A stretch of DNA of 64,000 nucleotides from DATNIB01 sp035604685 (GCA_035604685.1 DATNIB010000049.1:1-64000); one strand, 5' to 3'; shown: positions 33,720 to 45,318, numbered from the stretch's first letter. The notes: generated from the letters alone by a model not told the origin. Numbers and translations: made by a program.

Positions 33720-35266
33720 CCGGCGCGCTCCAGCTGCGCCTCGATGGCCTCGAGTTCGACCTCGGTGCCCTGGGCCCTTGGGCCCTTGAACCACTTGCGG
33801 GCGCTGAGCAGCCAGTAGCCGCCGGCGTAGAGCAGCACGACACCGACCGCCACCGGGGTGTAGTTGAAGTTGTGCCAGGTGATGGGGCTGGCCGTCGGCA
33901 GCACGAACAGGACCGTGATGACCCCGACCCAGATGACCCCGACCCAACCGACGAGGGCGCTCCATCTGCCAAGGCTCCACGGCCCCGGCGTGAACGCGTT
34001 GCCGGCGAGGCGACGCAGGAGCGTCGGGATGACGTAGGCGATGTAGAGGCCGATGACCGAGATCGAGATGACGGCCCCGTAGGCGACCGAGCTCCACATC
34101 GAGGGAATCGCCAGGATGAAGGCGAACACCACGGCGAAGTAGACGGCCCGGCTCGGCGTCCGGGTCCGGGGATTGATGTGGTGCCAGAAGTTCGATCCCG
34201 GGATGGCGCCGTCCCGGGAGAAGGCGTAGATCATCCGGGAGTTGGCGGTCACCGAGGCCATCCCGCAGTACGCCTGGGCCACCATCGCCACCACGAGCAG
34301 CCACTCACCGCCGTGGCGCCCGATGGCGTCGATCCAGATCTGCACCGGGGGGACACCGGTGCTCGACGTGAGCGCGCTCTGGTAGTTGCTGGTGATGGCG
34401 TAGGTGATCCCGACCAACAGGACGAACCCGGCGATCAGCGACACCCAGATGGAGCGGACGATCCCCTTCGGCCCGGCCACCCCGGCGTTGTGGGTCTCCT
34501 CGGTCATGTGGGCCGAGGCGTCGTAGCCCGTGAAGGTGTACTGCGCCAGGAGCAGTCCGATCATGAACACGTAGAACCGGTTGTGGTACCCCGTCTCATT
34601 GACCAGCCGGGTGAAGACGAACGACGCCGAGGCGTGGTGCGCCGGCACGGCCAGCAGGACGATGACGATCAGGAGCACCCCCAGGATGTGCCACCAGACG
34701 CTCACGTCCGACAGGAACGCCACCACGCGGACCCCGAAGATGTTGAGCCCGGCATGGATGAGGAGAATGCCGGCGTAGACGATGAGCGTGTGCCCGGGCG
34801 TGGCGGCCCAACCGGTGGTCAGGTTGAGGAAGGCCGTGAAGAACAGGGAGAACCCGTAGTCGATGCCGGCGGTGACCGCCACCTGCCCGAGCAGGTTGAA
34901 CCATCCGGTGAACCAGCTCCACGCGGGTGCGTTGCGCTTGGCCAGCTTGGCCGACCAGTAGTAGAGGCCGCCGGCGGTCGGATACGCGGAGCACACCTCG
35001 GCCATGCCGAGGCCCACGATCAGCGTCATCAAGCCGACGAAGATCCACCCCCACGTCATGTCGACCGGTCCACCGTTGGTCATGGCGATCCCGTAGGCCG
35101 TCAGGCAGCCCGAGAGGATCGAGATGATGGTGAACGAGACCGCGAAGTTGGAGAATCCCCCCATCCGCCGCTGCAGCTCCTGGGCGTAGCCCATCGAGTG
35201 CAGCTTGGCGGTGTCGGCATCCATCCCCGCCGCGGTCGGCGACGCGGGTTCCCCGGTGATTGTCAT
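33716..35266 (-). CDS. APC-superfamily amino acid/amine permease
   Basis: A 516-aa membrane transporter with about 12 helices. The first helix pair has the APC signature FSNFAVSFTIISILSGCLTAYG. GLGMAEVCSAYPTAGGLYYW and the loop FTGYDASAHMTEETHNAG are typical of the bacterial GABA/choline/amine permeases (BAT2-like). Amine uptake fits the ligase encoded directly after it with a four-base overlap. An AGGAGGGG ribosome site precedes the ATG at 35266. It is the first gene of the operon and divergent from an esterase gene. Confidence 0.9.
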   Translation of the reverse strand: MTITGEPASPTAAGMDADTAKLHSMGYAQELQRRMGGFSNFAVSFTIISILSGCLTAYGIAMTNGGPVDMTWGWIFVGLMTLIVGLGMAEVCSAYPTAGGLYYWSAKLAKRNAPAWSWFTGWFNLLGQVAVTAGIDYGFSLFFTAFLNLTTGWAATPGHTLIVYAGILLIHAGLNIFGVRVVAFLSDVSVWWHILGVLLIVIVLLAVPAHHASASFVFTRLVNETGYHNRFYVFMIGLLLAQYTFTGYDASAHMTEETHNAGVAGPKGIVRSIWVSLIAGFVLLVGITYAITSNYQSALTSSTGVPPVQIWIDAIGRHGGEWLLVVAMVAQAYCGMASVTANSRMIYAFSRDGAIPGSNFWHHINPRTRTPSRAVYFAVVFAFILAIPSMWSSVAYGAVISISVIGLYIAYVIPTLLRRLAGNAFTPGPWSLGRWSALVGWVGVIWVGVITVLFVLPTASPITWHNFNYTPVAVGVVLLYAGGYWLLSARKWFKGPRAQGTEVELEAIEAQLERAG

Positions 35267-35296
35267 GTCCCCTCCTGCCCCCCCGACTTGGACCGC

Positions 35297-35325
35297 ACTG
35301 AACCAGGCCGCGGCATTCCTGTCAA
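35297..35325 (-). promoter_or_regulatory. Candidate promoter of the gamma-glutamylation operon
   Basis: On the minus strand a perfect -35 TTGACA, a 17-bp spacer and a weak -10 TTCAGT. Transcription would start near 35290, leaving a short leader with the AGGAGG site before the permease ATG. Confidence 0.45.
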
Positions 35326-35415
35326 CCGTGTTGCACCGACGGAACCGACCACGCCGGCCGGCCGGCCGGCTGCCTGCGCTACATTCCGAGAACGTGCCCC
35401 CGACCAGGGGGTGTC

Positions 35416-36264
35416 ATGCGCCTGGGGGATGGAATGGTCGAGCCCGGAAGGGTCGAGGTGGAGCGGGACGTCGTGTTCGGGACCGGCGGCGGTCGCGACC
35501 TCAAGTGCAACGTCTATCGCCCGCCGACGAGCGAAGAGCGCCTCCCGGGCATCCTGCTCATCCACGGCGGGGGTTGGCGCAGCGGGGACCGGAACCAGCT
35601 GCACGGCTACGGCATCCTGCTCGGCCGGGCCGGCTACGTCTGCGTGGCCTCCGAGTACCGGCTCGTCGGCGAGTCACCCTGGCCGGCGCAGATCGAGGAC
35701 GTGAAGGCCGCGCTCCGTTGGATGCGGGCCAATGCCGACGCGCTGCACCTCGACCCCGATCGCATCGCCGTCGAGGGTAACTCCGCCGGCGCCCACCTGG
35801 CGCTGTTCGCCGCGGCGACCCAGCACGACGACCGCTACGAGGGATCGGGAGGGAACCCGGGGGTGAGCAGCGCGGTGCGGGCCGCCATCGGCGTGTACAC
35901 CCCGACCGTCTTTCGCGAGGAGGAGAAGGTCCGCGGGTCGGTGCCGGTCCAGGCCATCTCCGACCACCCGACGCCCGGGCTGGCCCAAGAGGTGAGCCCG
36001 CTGCACCACCTGAGCGCCGAATGCCCCCCGGTGCTCTTGATCCACGGGACGGCGGACACGACCGTGCCCGTCAGCGCCACCATGGTCGCCTACGACGCCC
36101 TGCGGAACCTCGGCGTGCCGGTGGAGCTGCACATCTACGCGGAGCAGGCACACGCCTTCGACGCCGACGCCCGATTCGGGCGGCGCTGTGCCGACGCGAT
36201 GTTGTTCTTCCTGGAGCGCTACCTGCTCGAGGCCGCGGCGACGCCGGCGGCCGTCTCGGGCTGA
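35416..36264 (+). CDS. Alpha/beta-fold esterase/lipase (HSL/BD-FAE-like)
   Basis: A 282-aa carboxylesterase-type enzyme, substrate unknown. The oxyanion motif is LLIHGGGWRSGD and the nucleophile Ser is in VEGNSAGAHLAL. The acid is in LIHGTADTTVPVS and the His in YAEQAHAFDAD. This is the layout of the hormone-sensitive-lipase/BD-FAE group. AGGGGG lies five bases before the ATG at 35416. A TACATT hexamer at 35380-35385 is a possible -10. Divergence from the amine operon does not by itself link the two. Confidence 0.87.
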   Translation: MRLGDGMVEPGRVEVERDVVFGTGGGRDLKCNVYRPPTSEERLPGILLIHGGGWRSGDRNQLHGYGILLGRAGYVCVASEYRLVGESPWPAQIEDVKAALRWMRANADALHLDPDRIAVEGNSAGAHLALFAAATQHDDRYEGSGGNPGVSSAVRAAIGVYTPTVFREEEKVRGSVPVQAISDHPTPGLAQEVSPLHHLSAECPPVLLIHGTADTTVPVSATMVAYDALRNLGVPVELHIYAEQAHAFDADARFGRRCADAMLFFLERYLLEAAATPAAVSG

Positions 36265-36341
36265 TCCCCCCACCCGCCGGCCTCGACCAGCACCGTCCGC
36301 CGCGTCGCTCACACGTCGCGCCCGGGGCGGCGGGCTGCCGC

Positions 36342-38066
36342 TCACATGCGGTCGGGGGCCTCGATCCCGAGCAGTGACAGACCGCTGCGCAAGACCCGGG
36401 CCGTCAGCTGGCTGAGTCCGAGCCGGCTGCGCCGGGTTGACTCGTCGTCGACCAGCACGCGGCACTGCTCATAGAAGGTCGTGAAGGTGGCGGCCAGGTC
36501 GTAGAGGTAGGCGCACAGCTTGTGGGGGCTCTGCGTGGTCAGCGTCTCGGCCAGCGCCTCGGGGAAGCTCAAGAGCGAGAGGCCGAGGGCCCGCTCGTGC
36601 GGGTCGTCGAGCGAGATCGGACCGGTCTCGGCGCCGACGTCGCCCCGGCGGAAGATCGAGCACACCCGCGCGTGCGCGTACTGCAGGTAGGGACCGGTGT
36701 TGCCCTCGAAGGCGAGCATCCGGTCCCAGTCAAAGACGTAGTCGCGCAGCCGGTCGGTGGAGAGGTCGGCGTACTTGATGGCGCCGATGCCCAGCATCCG
36801 CGCCACCGCATCGCCGGCGTCGGGATGCTCCCCGTCGGTCGCCTCGGCCCGCGTCGCCATCGCCGCGGCCGCCCGGTCGACGGCCTCGTCGAGCAGATCG
36901 ATGAGGCGCACGCTGTCGCCCTCCCGGCTCTTCAGCATGCGGTGATCCGTGCCGAGCACGTTCCCGAAGGCGACGTGCTCGACGTCGACGGTCTCGGGCA
37001 GCCAGCCGGCCATGGCCGCCACCGCGAAGCACATCTGGAGGTGCTGGGCCTGGGGGGCTCCGACGACGTAGAACACCTGGTCGGCGCGCAGGTCGCGGAC
37101 CCGGTGGCGGATCGCCGCCAGATCGGTGGCGGCGTAGCCGAAGCCGCCGTCGGACTTCTGCACGATGAGGGGCAGCGGTTCCCCGTGCCGGTTGGTGAAC
37201 CCCGGCGGGAACACGCACTTGGCCCCGTCGTCGACCACAAGGAGTCCGAGCGCGTCGAGATCGGCGACGACGCCCGCCAGTGCGTCGTTGTAGGTGCTCT
37301 CGCCGGCCAGATCGTCGTCGGTGAGGAGCACCCCGAGCTTGGCGTAGACGGCGTCGAAGTAGGACACGCTCTGGGCGACCAACACGCGCCAGAGGCGCAA
37401 GGTCTCCGGATCGCCCGACTGCAGCAGCACCACCCGTCCCCGGCTCCGTTCGCGGAAGGCCTCGTCGGCGTCGAACGACACGCGCGCCTGGCGGTAGAAG
37501 CCGGTCAGGTCCCCGAGCGAGAGCTCCTGGGCCCCCTGCTCCTCGCCGAGGTCGACCAGGTGCTCGATCAGCATGCCGAACGGGGTGCCCCAGTCGCCGA
37601 TGTGGTTCTGGCGCCGGACGTCGTGGCCGACGAAGGCGAGCATTCGGCACAGGGCGTCCCCGATGACCGTGGTCCGCAGGTGGCCGACGTGCATCTCCTT
37701 GGCCACGTTGGGATGGGAGTAGTCGACGACCACGGTCTTGGTCACGGGAGCCAGCGCCACGCCCAGCCGCTCGTCCGCGGCCATCTCCGCCAGCTGGGCC
37801 TCGAGAAACGCCCGCGAGAACGTGAAGTTGATGAAGCCGGGTCCGCTGACCTCGACCGACTGGCACACGTCAGCCACCTCGAGTGCGGCCGCCACCTCTC
37901 GGGCCACGTCCCTCGGGTCGCGCCCCAGACGTTTGGCCAGTCCGAGCGCCCCGTTCGCCTGCCGGTCGGCCCGCTCCGAGGGCCGCAGGACCGGGTCGGC
38001 GCCCGGCTCGAGCGCGCCGAAGGCCGCGCCGAGCCGCCCGCTGAGCTCCGCTGTCGGGCCGACCAT
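36342..38066 (-). CDS. argS: Arginyl-tRNA synthetase
   Basis: Class I synthetase that charges tRNA-Arg. The 574-aa protein (from ATG 38066) has the N-terminal additional domain. The HIGH signature is SHPNVAKEMHVGHLRTT, the KMSKS-equivalent loop is MLKSREGDSVRL, and the anticodon-binding C-terminus ends LLGIEAPDRM. AFEGNTGPYLQYAHAR is also conserved. In M. tuberculosis argS is followed directly by lysA; here a block of about 14 kb separates them. The in-frame extension before the ATG is not conserved-looking and would overlap the divergent aconitase start region. Confidence 0.96.
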   Translation of the reverse strand: MVGPTAELSGRLGAAFGALEPGADPVLRPSERADRQANGALGLAKRLGRDPRDVAREVAAALEVADVCQSVEVSGPGFINFTFSRAFLEAQLAEMAADERLGVALAPVTKTVVVDYSHPNVAKEMHVGHLRTTVIGDALCRMLAFVGHDVRRQNHIGDWGTPFGMLIEHLVDLGEEQGAQELSLGDLTGFYRQARVSFDADEAFRERSRGRVVLLQSGDPETLRLWRVLVAQSVSYFDAVYAKLGVLLTDDDLAGESTYNDALAGVVADLDALGLLVVDDGAKCVFPPGFTNRHGEPLPLIVQKSDGGFGYAATDLAAIRHRVRDLRADQVFYVVGAPQAQHLQMCFAVAAMAGWLPETVDVEHVAFGNVLGTDHRMLKSREGDSVRLIDLLDEAVDRAAAAMATRAEATDGEHPDAGDAVARMLGIGAIKYADLSTDRLRDYVFDWDRMLAFEGNTGPYLQYAHARVCSIFRRGDVGAETGPISLDDPHERALGLSLLSFPEALAETLTTQSPHKLCAYLYDLAATFTTFYEQCRVLVDDESTRRSRLGLSQLTARVLRSGLSLLGIEAPDRM

Positions 38067-38138
38067 GACCCATCTTCGCACCCGGCGCGCCGCGCCCGGG
38101 GTGGGCGACCCCGAACGGGAGGGGTGCAGAATGGCGGC

Positions 38139-40809
<2,671 letters not shown>

Positions 40810-40817
<8 letters not shown>

Positions 40818-40858
40818 GCCGGCCGCCCCGGGCGGCCACCGGAAGGGGGCTCAGCCGG
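40810..40858. terminator. Nested inverted repeats between acnA and the PIG-L gene
   Basis: An 11-bp perfect inverted repeat CCGGCTGAGCC (40810-40820) / GGCTCAGCCGG (40848-40858) contains the TGA of acnA in one arm and the stop of the convergent gene in the other. Inside it, GGCCGCCCCGGGCGGCC forms a second near-perfect stem. It is a strong candidate for a bidirectional terminator. Confidence 0.65.
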
Positions 40859-41597
40859 TCGGGACGACCCGGAAGACCTCGGCCAGCGTGCCCTCGGGTC
40901 GGCCGGCCGCCGCGGCGTTGGCCGACGCCCAGCCGCGGATCCGCTCGGCCAGCCCGTCGTTGCGGGTCCCCTGGCTCTCGTGACAGCGCAGGGCCGCCAC
41001 CTTGGTCTCGAAGGTGTCGGTGATGTCGACGGCGCGGGAGTTGTCGTTCGTGGTCATCAGCCAGATCTCGGCCACGCTGTGGGGTTCGAGCCCCTCGTCG
41101 TCGATCAGCTCGGGATACGCGAACGGGTTCCGGGCGTCCGGATAGACCGCGCACACGGCGGCCTCGCCGGCCGCCAGGTGGTCCGGGTGGCTGGCGTAGA
41201 TGAAGTCCCAGAACCGTTGTGGGGAGTGGGTGATCACACGCTCGGGTCGGAACCGGCGGATCTCGCGGGTGATGTCCCGACGCAGCGCCATCGAGGGCGT
41301 CACCGCGCCGTCTGGGTGGCCGAGGAAGGTGACCTGGTGGACGCCGACCTCGGCGGCCGCGGCGCGCTGCTCGCGCTGGCGGGTCTCGGCCATCTCCTCC
41401 CTCGGTATCGAGCGATCCGATCCGCCCGCCTCCCCGTTGGTCGCGATGCAGTAGGCGACCTCGATGCCGGCGGCGCAGAACGCCGCCACCGAACCGGCCA
41501 CCCCGAAGTCGACATCGTCGGGATGCGCGGTCACGACCAGGATCCGGCGGACGCCGTCGTCGGGGGACCACAGCTCCATGGGCGCCGTCTCGCTCAT
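40851..41597 (-). CDS. PIG-L/LmbE-family zinc deacetylase
   Basis: A 248-aa N-acetylglucosaminyl-type deacetylase. The zinc and catalytic motif is VVTAHPDDVDFG and the third zinc ligand is in SHPDHLAAG. TNGEAGGSDRSI and FLGHPDGAVTPS are typical of the family. Members include MshB and Mca of mycothiol metabolism and antibiotic-sugar deacetylases. The protein is shorter than most MshB/Mca proteins, so the exact role is open. ATG 41597 is assumed; a second ATG six codons on (41579) is possible. It is convergent with acnA and 35 bases downstream of the helicase gene. Confidence 0.85.
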   Translation of the reverse strand: MSETAPMELWSPDDGVRRILVVTAHPDDVDFGVAGSVAAFCAAGIEVAYCIATNGEAGGSDRSIPREEMAETRQREQRAAAAEVGVHQVTFLGHPDGAVTPSMALRRDITREIRRFRPERVITHSPQRFWDFIYASHPDHLAAGEAAVCAVYPDARNPFAYPELIDDEGLEPHSVAEIWLMTTNDNSRAVDITDTFETKVAALRCHESQGTRNDGLAERIRGWASANAAAAGRPEGTLAEVFRVVPTG

Positions 41598-41632
41598 CGA
41601 AGAATGGGGGACCGAATCGGAACGACGGGTGG

Positions 41633-42901
41633 TTAGAGCACGCCCTCGGAGGCGTCCGGATGCCAATGGGCCAGGTCGGCGAGGCGCGGGTCGTTGGAGA
41701 AGACCTCGACGATCGGCAGGCGCAGGCCGAGGCGGCGTTGGATCACCTCGGCCTCCACCAGCTGGTTCCACAGGAGCAGGGTCACCGCGACGCCGGTCTC
41801 CCCGGCGCGAGCGGTGCGGCCGGACCGATGGAGGTAGGCCTTGTGATCCTCCGGTGGGTCGTAGTGCATGACGATGTCCACGCCGTCGATGTGCAGGCCG
41901 CGGGCCGCCACGTCGGTGGCCACCAGCACCGGCAGCTTGCCCGAGGAGAACTGCGCCAGGGCCCGTTCCCGATTGGCCTGCCGGAGGTCGCCGTGGATGG
42001 CCGCGCAGCGGACGCCCTCCTTCTCGAGCTGTTCGACCAGGCGGTCCGCACCGCGCTTCGTACGCACGAACACGAGGGAGCGTTCCTTGGCCCGGCAGAT
42101 CGCGGCCGCCACCTTCACCTTGTCCATCTGGTGCACGTTGAGGAACCGGTGCTCCATCGCCGCCACGGTCTGGGTGCTCGAGGCGACCTCGTGGAAGACC
42201 GGGTTGTTCATGTGCCGGGACACCAGACGATCGACGGCGCCGTCCAGCGTGGCCGAGAAGAGCAGGGTCTGGTGCGCGCGCTCGAGCCGCCGGAGCACCC
42301 ACTCGACCTGGGGCATGAAGCCCATGTCGGCCATGCGGTCCGCCTCGTCGAGGACCAGCACCTCGACGTCGGCGACGCTGAGCTCGCCCCGGTTCCCGAG
42401 GTCGATCAGGCGGCCGGGCGTGGCGATGACCGCATCGACGTGCTTGCGCAGGAGGGCCACCTGCTTCTCGATGTCGGCGCCGCCGTAGACGGCGGCCACC
42501 TTCAGCCCCACCACCTCGGCCAGCGGAGCCAGGACGTCGTGGACCTGGAGGGCGAGCTCGCGGGTCGGGAGGAGGACGAGCGCCCGCGGCCGGCACGGGG
42601 CCCCGCCCTTGGGCGGCGGGTTCTGGGCGGCCGCCTCGGCGCAGCGCTGCAGCAGCGGGAGGCCGAACGCCAGCGTCTTGCCCGAGCCGGTCTTCGCCCG
42701 GCCGCAGACGTCGAGGCCCTCGAGGCCGTCGGCCACGGTCAGGGCCTGGATGGGGAAGGCGGTGGTGATGCCCTGGTCAGCTAGGGCTTTGGTCAGCTCG
42801 ACGCCGATGCCCAGGGATTCGAACGTCCGGGTGGTCTCGTAGGTGTCGACGGAAGCGGGGGGATCGGGAGGTGGCTCCCGAAGAGCGCTCTGTAGGGTCA
42901 T
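41633..42901 (-). CDS. DEAD-box ATP-dependent RNA helicase (RhlE/CsdA-like)
   Basis: A 422-aa RNA helicase core. Motifs in order: Q motif (FESLGIGVELTKALADQGI...FPIQ), Walker A GRAKTGSGKT, PTRELALQV, TPGRLIDL, DEAD in LVLDEADRMADMGF, SAT in LLFSATLDG, then ATDVAARGLHIDGVDIV and HRSGRTARAGE. It lacks a long C-terminal tail, so it is the minimal form, likely active in RNA unfolding or ribosome assembly. ATG 42901 gives a short proline-rich N-terminus (MTLQSALREPPPDPPASV). The open frame further upstream is not protein-like. Confidence 0.93.
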   Translation of the reverse strand: MTLQSALREPPPDPPASVDTYETTRTFESLGIGVELTKALADQGITTAFPIQALTVADGLEGLDVCGRAKTGSGKTLAFGLPLLQRCAEAAAQNPPPKGGAPCRPRALVLLPTRELALQVHDVLAPLAEVVGLKVAAVYGGADIEKQVALLRKHVDAVIATPGRLIDLGNRGELSVADVEVLVLDEADRMADMGFMPQVEWVLRRLERAHQTLLFSATLDGAVDRLVSRHMNNPVFHEVASSTQTVAAMEHRFLNVHQMDKVKVAAAICRAKERSLVFVRTKRGADRLVEQLEKEGVRCAAIHGDLRQANRERALAQFSSGKLPVLVATDVAARGLHIDGVDIVMHYDPPEDHKAYLHRSGRTARAGETGVAVTLLLWNQLVEAEVIQRRLGLRLPIVEVFSNDPRLADLAHWHPDASEGVL

Positions 42902-43040
42902 GCGTGGCTTTCTCTGTGCGGCAGGACCCCGTTCCGCTGAGAGGGAGGACACCGGGTCCGAACGACACCGGACACGGTGCCGCCATCCCCAGGGTAACAG
43001 GGGGCGGTCTCGACCCATCGCATCGGGGTCCGCTCCGTGC

Positions 43041-43724
43041 TCAGTGGGCCCGCGGCGTCTCCCAGCGGACGACCATCGGATGGCCGGGATCATCGTTTTC
43101 GATGATGACGTCGGCGTGCCCGAGGGGGCGCTCGTTCTCCATGTACAGGCGCTGGGCCGGGAGGTAGCGCCGCTGGTAGCGGTGCTCGGCCTCCTCCACC
43201 GAACCGAACAGCGCCAGATCCCGGCGGCGCACCCGACGCAGGAGCTCACCGACGCCGACCGAGAGGAAGATCCGAAGCTCGAAGCAGGCGAGCAGCTCGT
43301 GTCGCAGGAGAAAGACGCCGTCGAAGACCAAGACGGCGTCATCTGGAGCGACCTGCACCTCGGCCGCGATGGGCTCGTCCCGCCGATGGTCGAAGACCGC
43401 GGCCCGGTAGCGGCGGTTCCCGCCCGGTCCGAGCGGGTCCAGTAGCTCGGTGCGCAGGGCCTCGAGATCGAAGGAGTCGAAGAAGCAGCCCTCCGGCGAC
43501 AGCTCGCCCCGCCGGTATCGCTCGGCGCGCGGGCGATGGAACCCGTCGATCGAGGCGCGCACGACCGTCGTCCCCCGCTCCCCCAAGGCCGCCCCCAGGC
43601 GGTCGGCGAGCGTCGTCTTGCCCGCCGCGTCCGGTCCGTCGACCGCCACCCTGACCGGACTCGACCGCGGGACCGCTTCGATCGCGCCGATCAGGCGATC
43701 GACGAGTGCATCCGCCACCGCCAC
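43041..43724 (-). CDS. Uridine-kinase-like P-loop protein
   Basis: A 227-aa nucleoside/nucleotide kinase-like protein. Walker A is VAVDGPDAAGKTTLADRLG. The region SIDGFHRPRAERYRRG is the substrate-binding loop seen in Udk/PRK-related proteins, and the second Asp site is in VLVFDGVFLLRHEL. It ends after RYLPAQRLYMENERP. It could phosphorylate uridine or a related sugar or nucleoside. A start at GTG 43724 or six bases later (43718) is possible. It is divergent from bcp. Confidence 0.8.
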   Translation of the reverse strand: MAVADALVDRLIGAIEAVPRSSPVRVAVDGPDAAGKTTLADRLGAALGERGTTVVRASIDGFHRPRAERYRRGELSPEGCFFDSFDLEALRTELLDPLGPGGNRRYRAAVFDHRRDEPIAAEVQVAPDDAVLVFDGVFLLRHELLACFELRIFLSVGVGELLRRVRRRDLALFGSVEEAEHRYQRRYLPAQRLYMENERPLGHADVIIENDDPGHPMVVRWETPRAH

Positions 43725-43813
43725 CTCCGCCCGCGACCGCTGCCGCTCGGCTGGAGCTGCACCGCGCCGGCTGTGCCATCGTAAGGGTCATCCGAGGAGC
43801 GTCGGGAGGATCG

Positions 43814-44281
43814 ATGGCCAGACTGGAAGCGGGCGACAAGGCACCGGCGTTCACCCTGCCGGATCAGGACGGAAAGAAGGTCTCGCTCAAGGACTTGAAG
43901 GGGGCGCCGGTGGTCGTGTACTTCTACCCGGCCGACGACACGCCCGGCTGCACCAAGGAGGCCTGCCAGTTCAACGACAACCTGCGGGCGTTCGACCGGG
44001 CCGGCGTGAAGGTCCTCGGCATCTCGCCGGACGGCGCGGCCAAGCACACCCGTTTCCGGGAGAAGTACGGACTGAAGTTCCCGCTCCTCTCGGACCCCGA
44101 CCACGGGGTCATGGAGGCCTACGGCGCCTGGGGGGAGAAGACCCTCTACGGCAAGAAGTCGCTCGGCGTGATCCGGTCGACGTTCCTGGTGGGCGCCACC
44201 GGCAAGATCGAGCGGGCCTGGTACAACGTGCGCGCCGACGGCCACGCCGAAAAGGTGCTGGAGCTGGTCAGGACGCTCTGA
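43814..44281 (+). CDS. bcp: Thiol peroxidase, Bcp/PrxQ family
   Basis: Reduces hydroperoxides using thioredoxin. The 155-aa protein has FTLPDQDGKKVSL. The catalytic pair is in TPGCTKEACQF: peroxidatic Cys and resolving Cys five residues apart, as in the two-Cys Bcp class. PLLSDPDHGVMEAYG and RSTFLVG are also typical. GGGAGGA lies just before the ATG at 43814. It is cytoplasmic and monocistronic. Confidence 0.95.
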   Translation: MARLEAGDKAPAFTLPDQDGKKVSLKDLKGAPVVVYFYPADDTPGCTKEACQFNDNLRAFDRAGVKVLGISPDGAAKHTRFREKYGLKFPLLSDPDHGVMEAYGAWGEKTLYGKKSLGVIRSTFLVGATGKIERAWYNVRADGHAEKVLELVRTL

Positions 44282-44440
44282 ACCGTTGCGTCACGACGGC
44301 CTGAACGCAGTCAGGTCCCGCTGGACGCGTTCGACGTCGCGATCGGGCAGACCGGCCTCAGGCGCAAGCTCGGGTCACCGCCCGACCGCGTCGACGACGT
44401 CTCCGCCGCCAATGGATGTTTCTGCACCTGGGCCGACCTT

Positions 44441-45244
44441 TCATTGCTGGTGGACCGGACACCAAAAGCTCGTCCGACCCCCGACCTCTGTTCGCGCCAA
44501 AACGGCTCCGTCGCGCGGGCACCGCCCGTCCCGGCGACGCTCCTCCATCAGGTCCCCGGTGTGCGAACCCCCGCGGCCGATCAGGGCCTCGACGGTGCCC
44601 CGCACGCCGCGGGCCAGCCGTCGGACCTCGTCGTCGGAGAGGGCGTCACATGGCCGGAGCGGAGACAGGCCCGTCCGCCAGAGGATCTCGTCGACCAGGA
44701 GGTTCCCGAGACCGGCAAGCCGCGACTGGTCGAGCAACCGGGCCTTGAGCGGCGGACCCGGTGAGCGACGAACGGCGAGCACCGAGCGGAACTGGGTGAC
44801 GCCGATCCCCCTGGCCTCGGGGCCGAGCACCGACTCGTCGGGCTCGAGCTGGGCCCGACCGAACCGGCGGGGATCGTGCACCGCCAGCTCACCCCCCTTG
44901 TCGAACGCGATCCGCAGTCGAACCGCTCGCTCGGCGCTGGCGGGGGACGAGTACCGGAGGCGTTCGATCGCCGGTTCGCCGTCGACGACCAGGCTGCCCG
45001 TCATCCCGAAGCGAAGCCCGAGGACGGGTCCGCGGGTCTCGGCTGCGGCGGCGGCCGACGTGTCGATCAGGAGCAGCTTCCCCCGCCGGCGGACGTCGGT
45101 GACGCGGCAGCCGACCAGTTCGTCGAGGGAGGACCGGGTCGGAGAGACGACGCGCGGGTCGACCACCACCACCCGGCTGATCCTTCGACCGAGGACCGCC
45201 GCCGCGGCCTCTCGGTACCGCTCGACCTCGATGAGTTCGGGCAC
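44441..45244 (-). CDS. Fpg/Nei-family DNA glycosylase with an altered zinc finger
   Basis: Base-excision repair enzyme for oxidised bases. The 267-aa protein begins MPELIEVERYREAA, giving the catalytic Pro2 and Glu3. It has the beta-hairpin Lys in RRRGKLLLID and the helix-two-turn-helix LAGLGNLLVDEILWRTGLSP. The C-terminal finger is degenerate: where the family has CxxC...CxxC, this reads CPRD...FWCPVHQ, leaving Cys, Cys and His. The Arg of the finger (GGRTSFW) is kept. It is similar to Nei2-like mycobacterial proteins or MutM; I cannot choose. The GTG start follows TACGGT by six bases (leaderless), divergent from the FrhB-like gene. Confidence 0.85.
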   Translation of the reverse strand: MPELIEVERYREAAAAVLGRRISRVVVVDPRVVSPTRSSLDELVGCRVTDVRRRGKLLLIDTSAAAAAETRGPVLGLRFGMTGSLVVDGEPAIERLRYSSPASAERAVRLRIAFDKGGELAVHDPRRFGRAQLEPDESVLGPEARGIGVTQFRSVLAVRRSPGPPLKARLLDQSRLAGLGNLLVDEILWRTGLSPLRPCDALSDDEVRRLARGVRGTVEALIGRGGSHTGDLMEERRRDGRCPRDGAVLARTEVGGRTSFWCPVHQQ

Positions 45245-45250
45245 GCCGGG

Positions 45251-45256
45251 ACCGTA
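45251..45256 (-). promoter_or_regulatory. -10 hexamer of the Fpg/Nei gene
   Basis: TACGGT on the minus strand, six bases before the GTG start; this suggests a leaderless message. Confidence 0.45.
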
Positions 45257-45306
45257 CCGGCCGGGGCCGGGCGGGGGCCTCTCACTCCCCCCGTTCGGTC
45301 TCTGGA

Positions 45307-45312
45307 TAGGGT
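45307..45312 (+). promoter_or_regulatory. -10 hexamer of the FrhB-like gene
   Basis: TAGGGT, six bases before the ATG at 45319; this suggests a leaderless message. Confidence 0.45.
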
Positions 45313-45318
45313 GACGCC

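Noticed and set aside
32352..34304. Apparent fusion of the ligase with an upstream 195-residue segment
   Set aside because: The extra part is the permease gene read in another frame; a GTG with a four-base overlap marks the true ligase start.
40851..42596. Long frame joining the PIG-L gene to an upstream basic segment
   Set aside because: The upstream part is the helicase gene in another frame; the deacetylase begins at ATG 41597.
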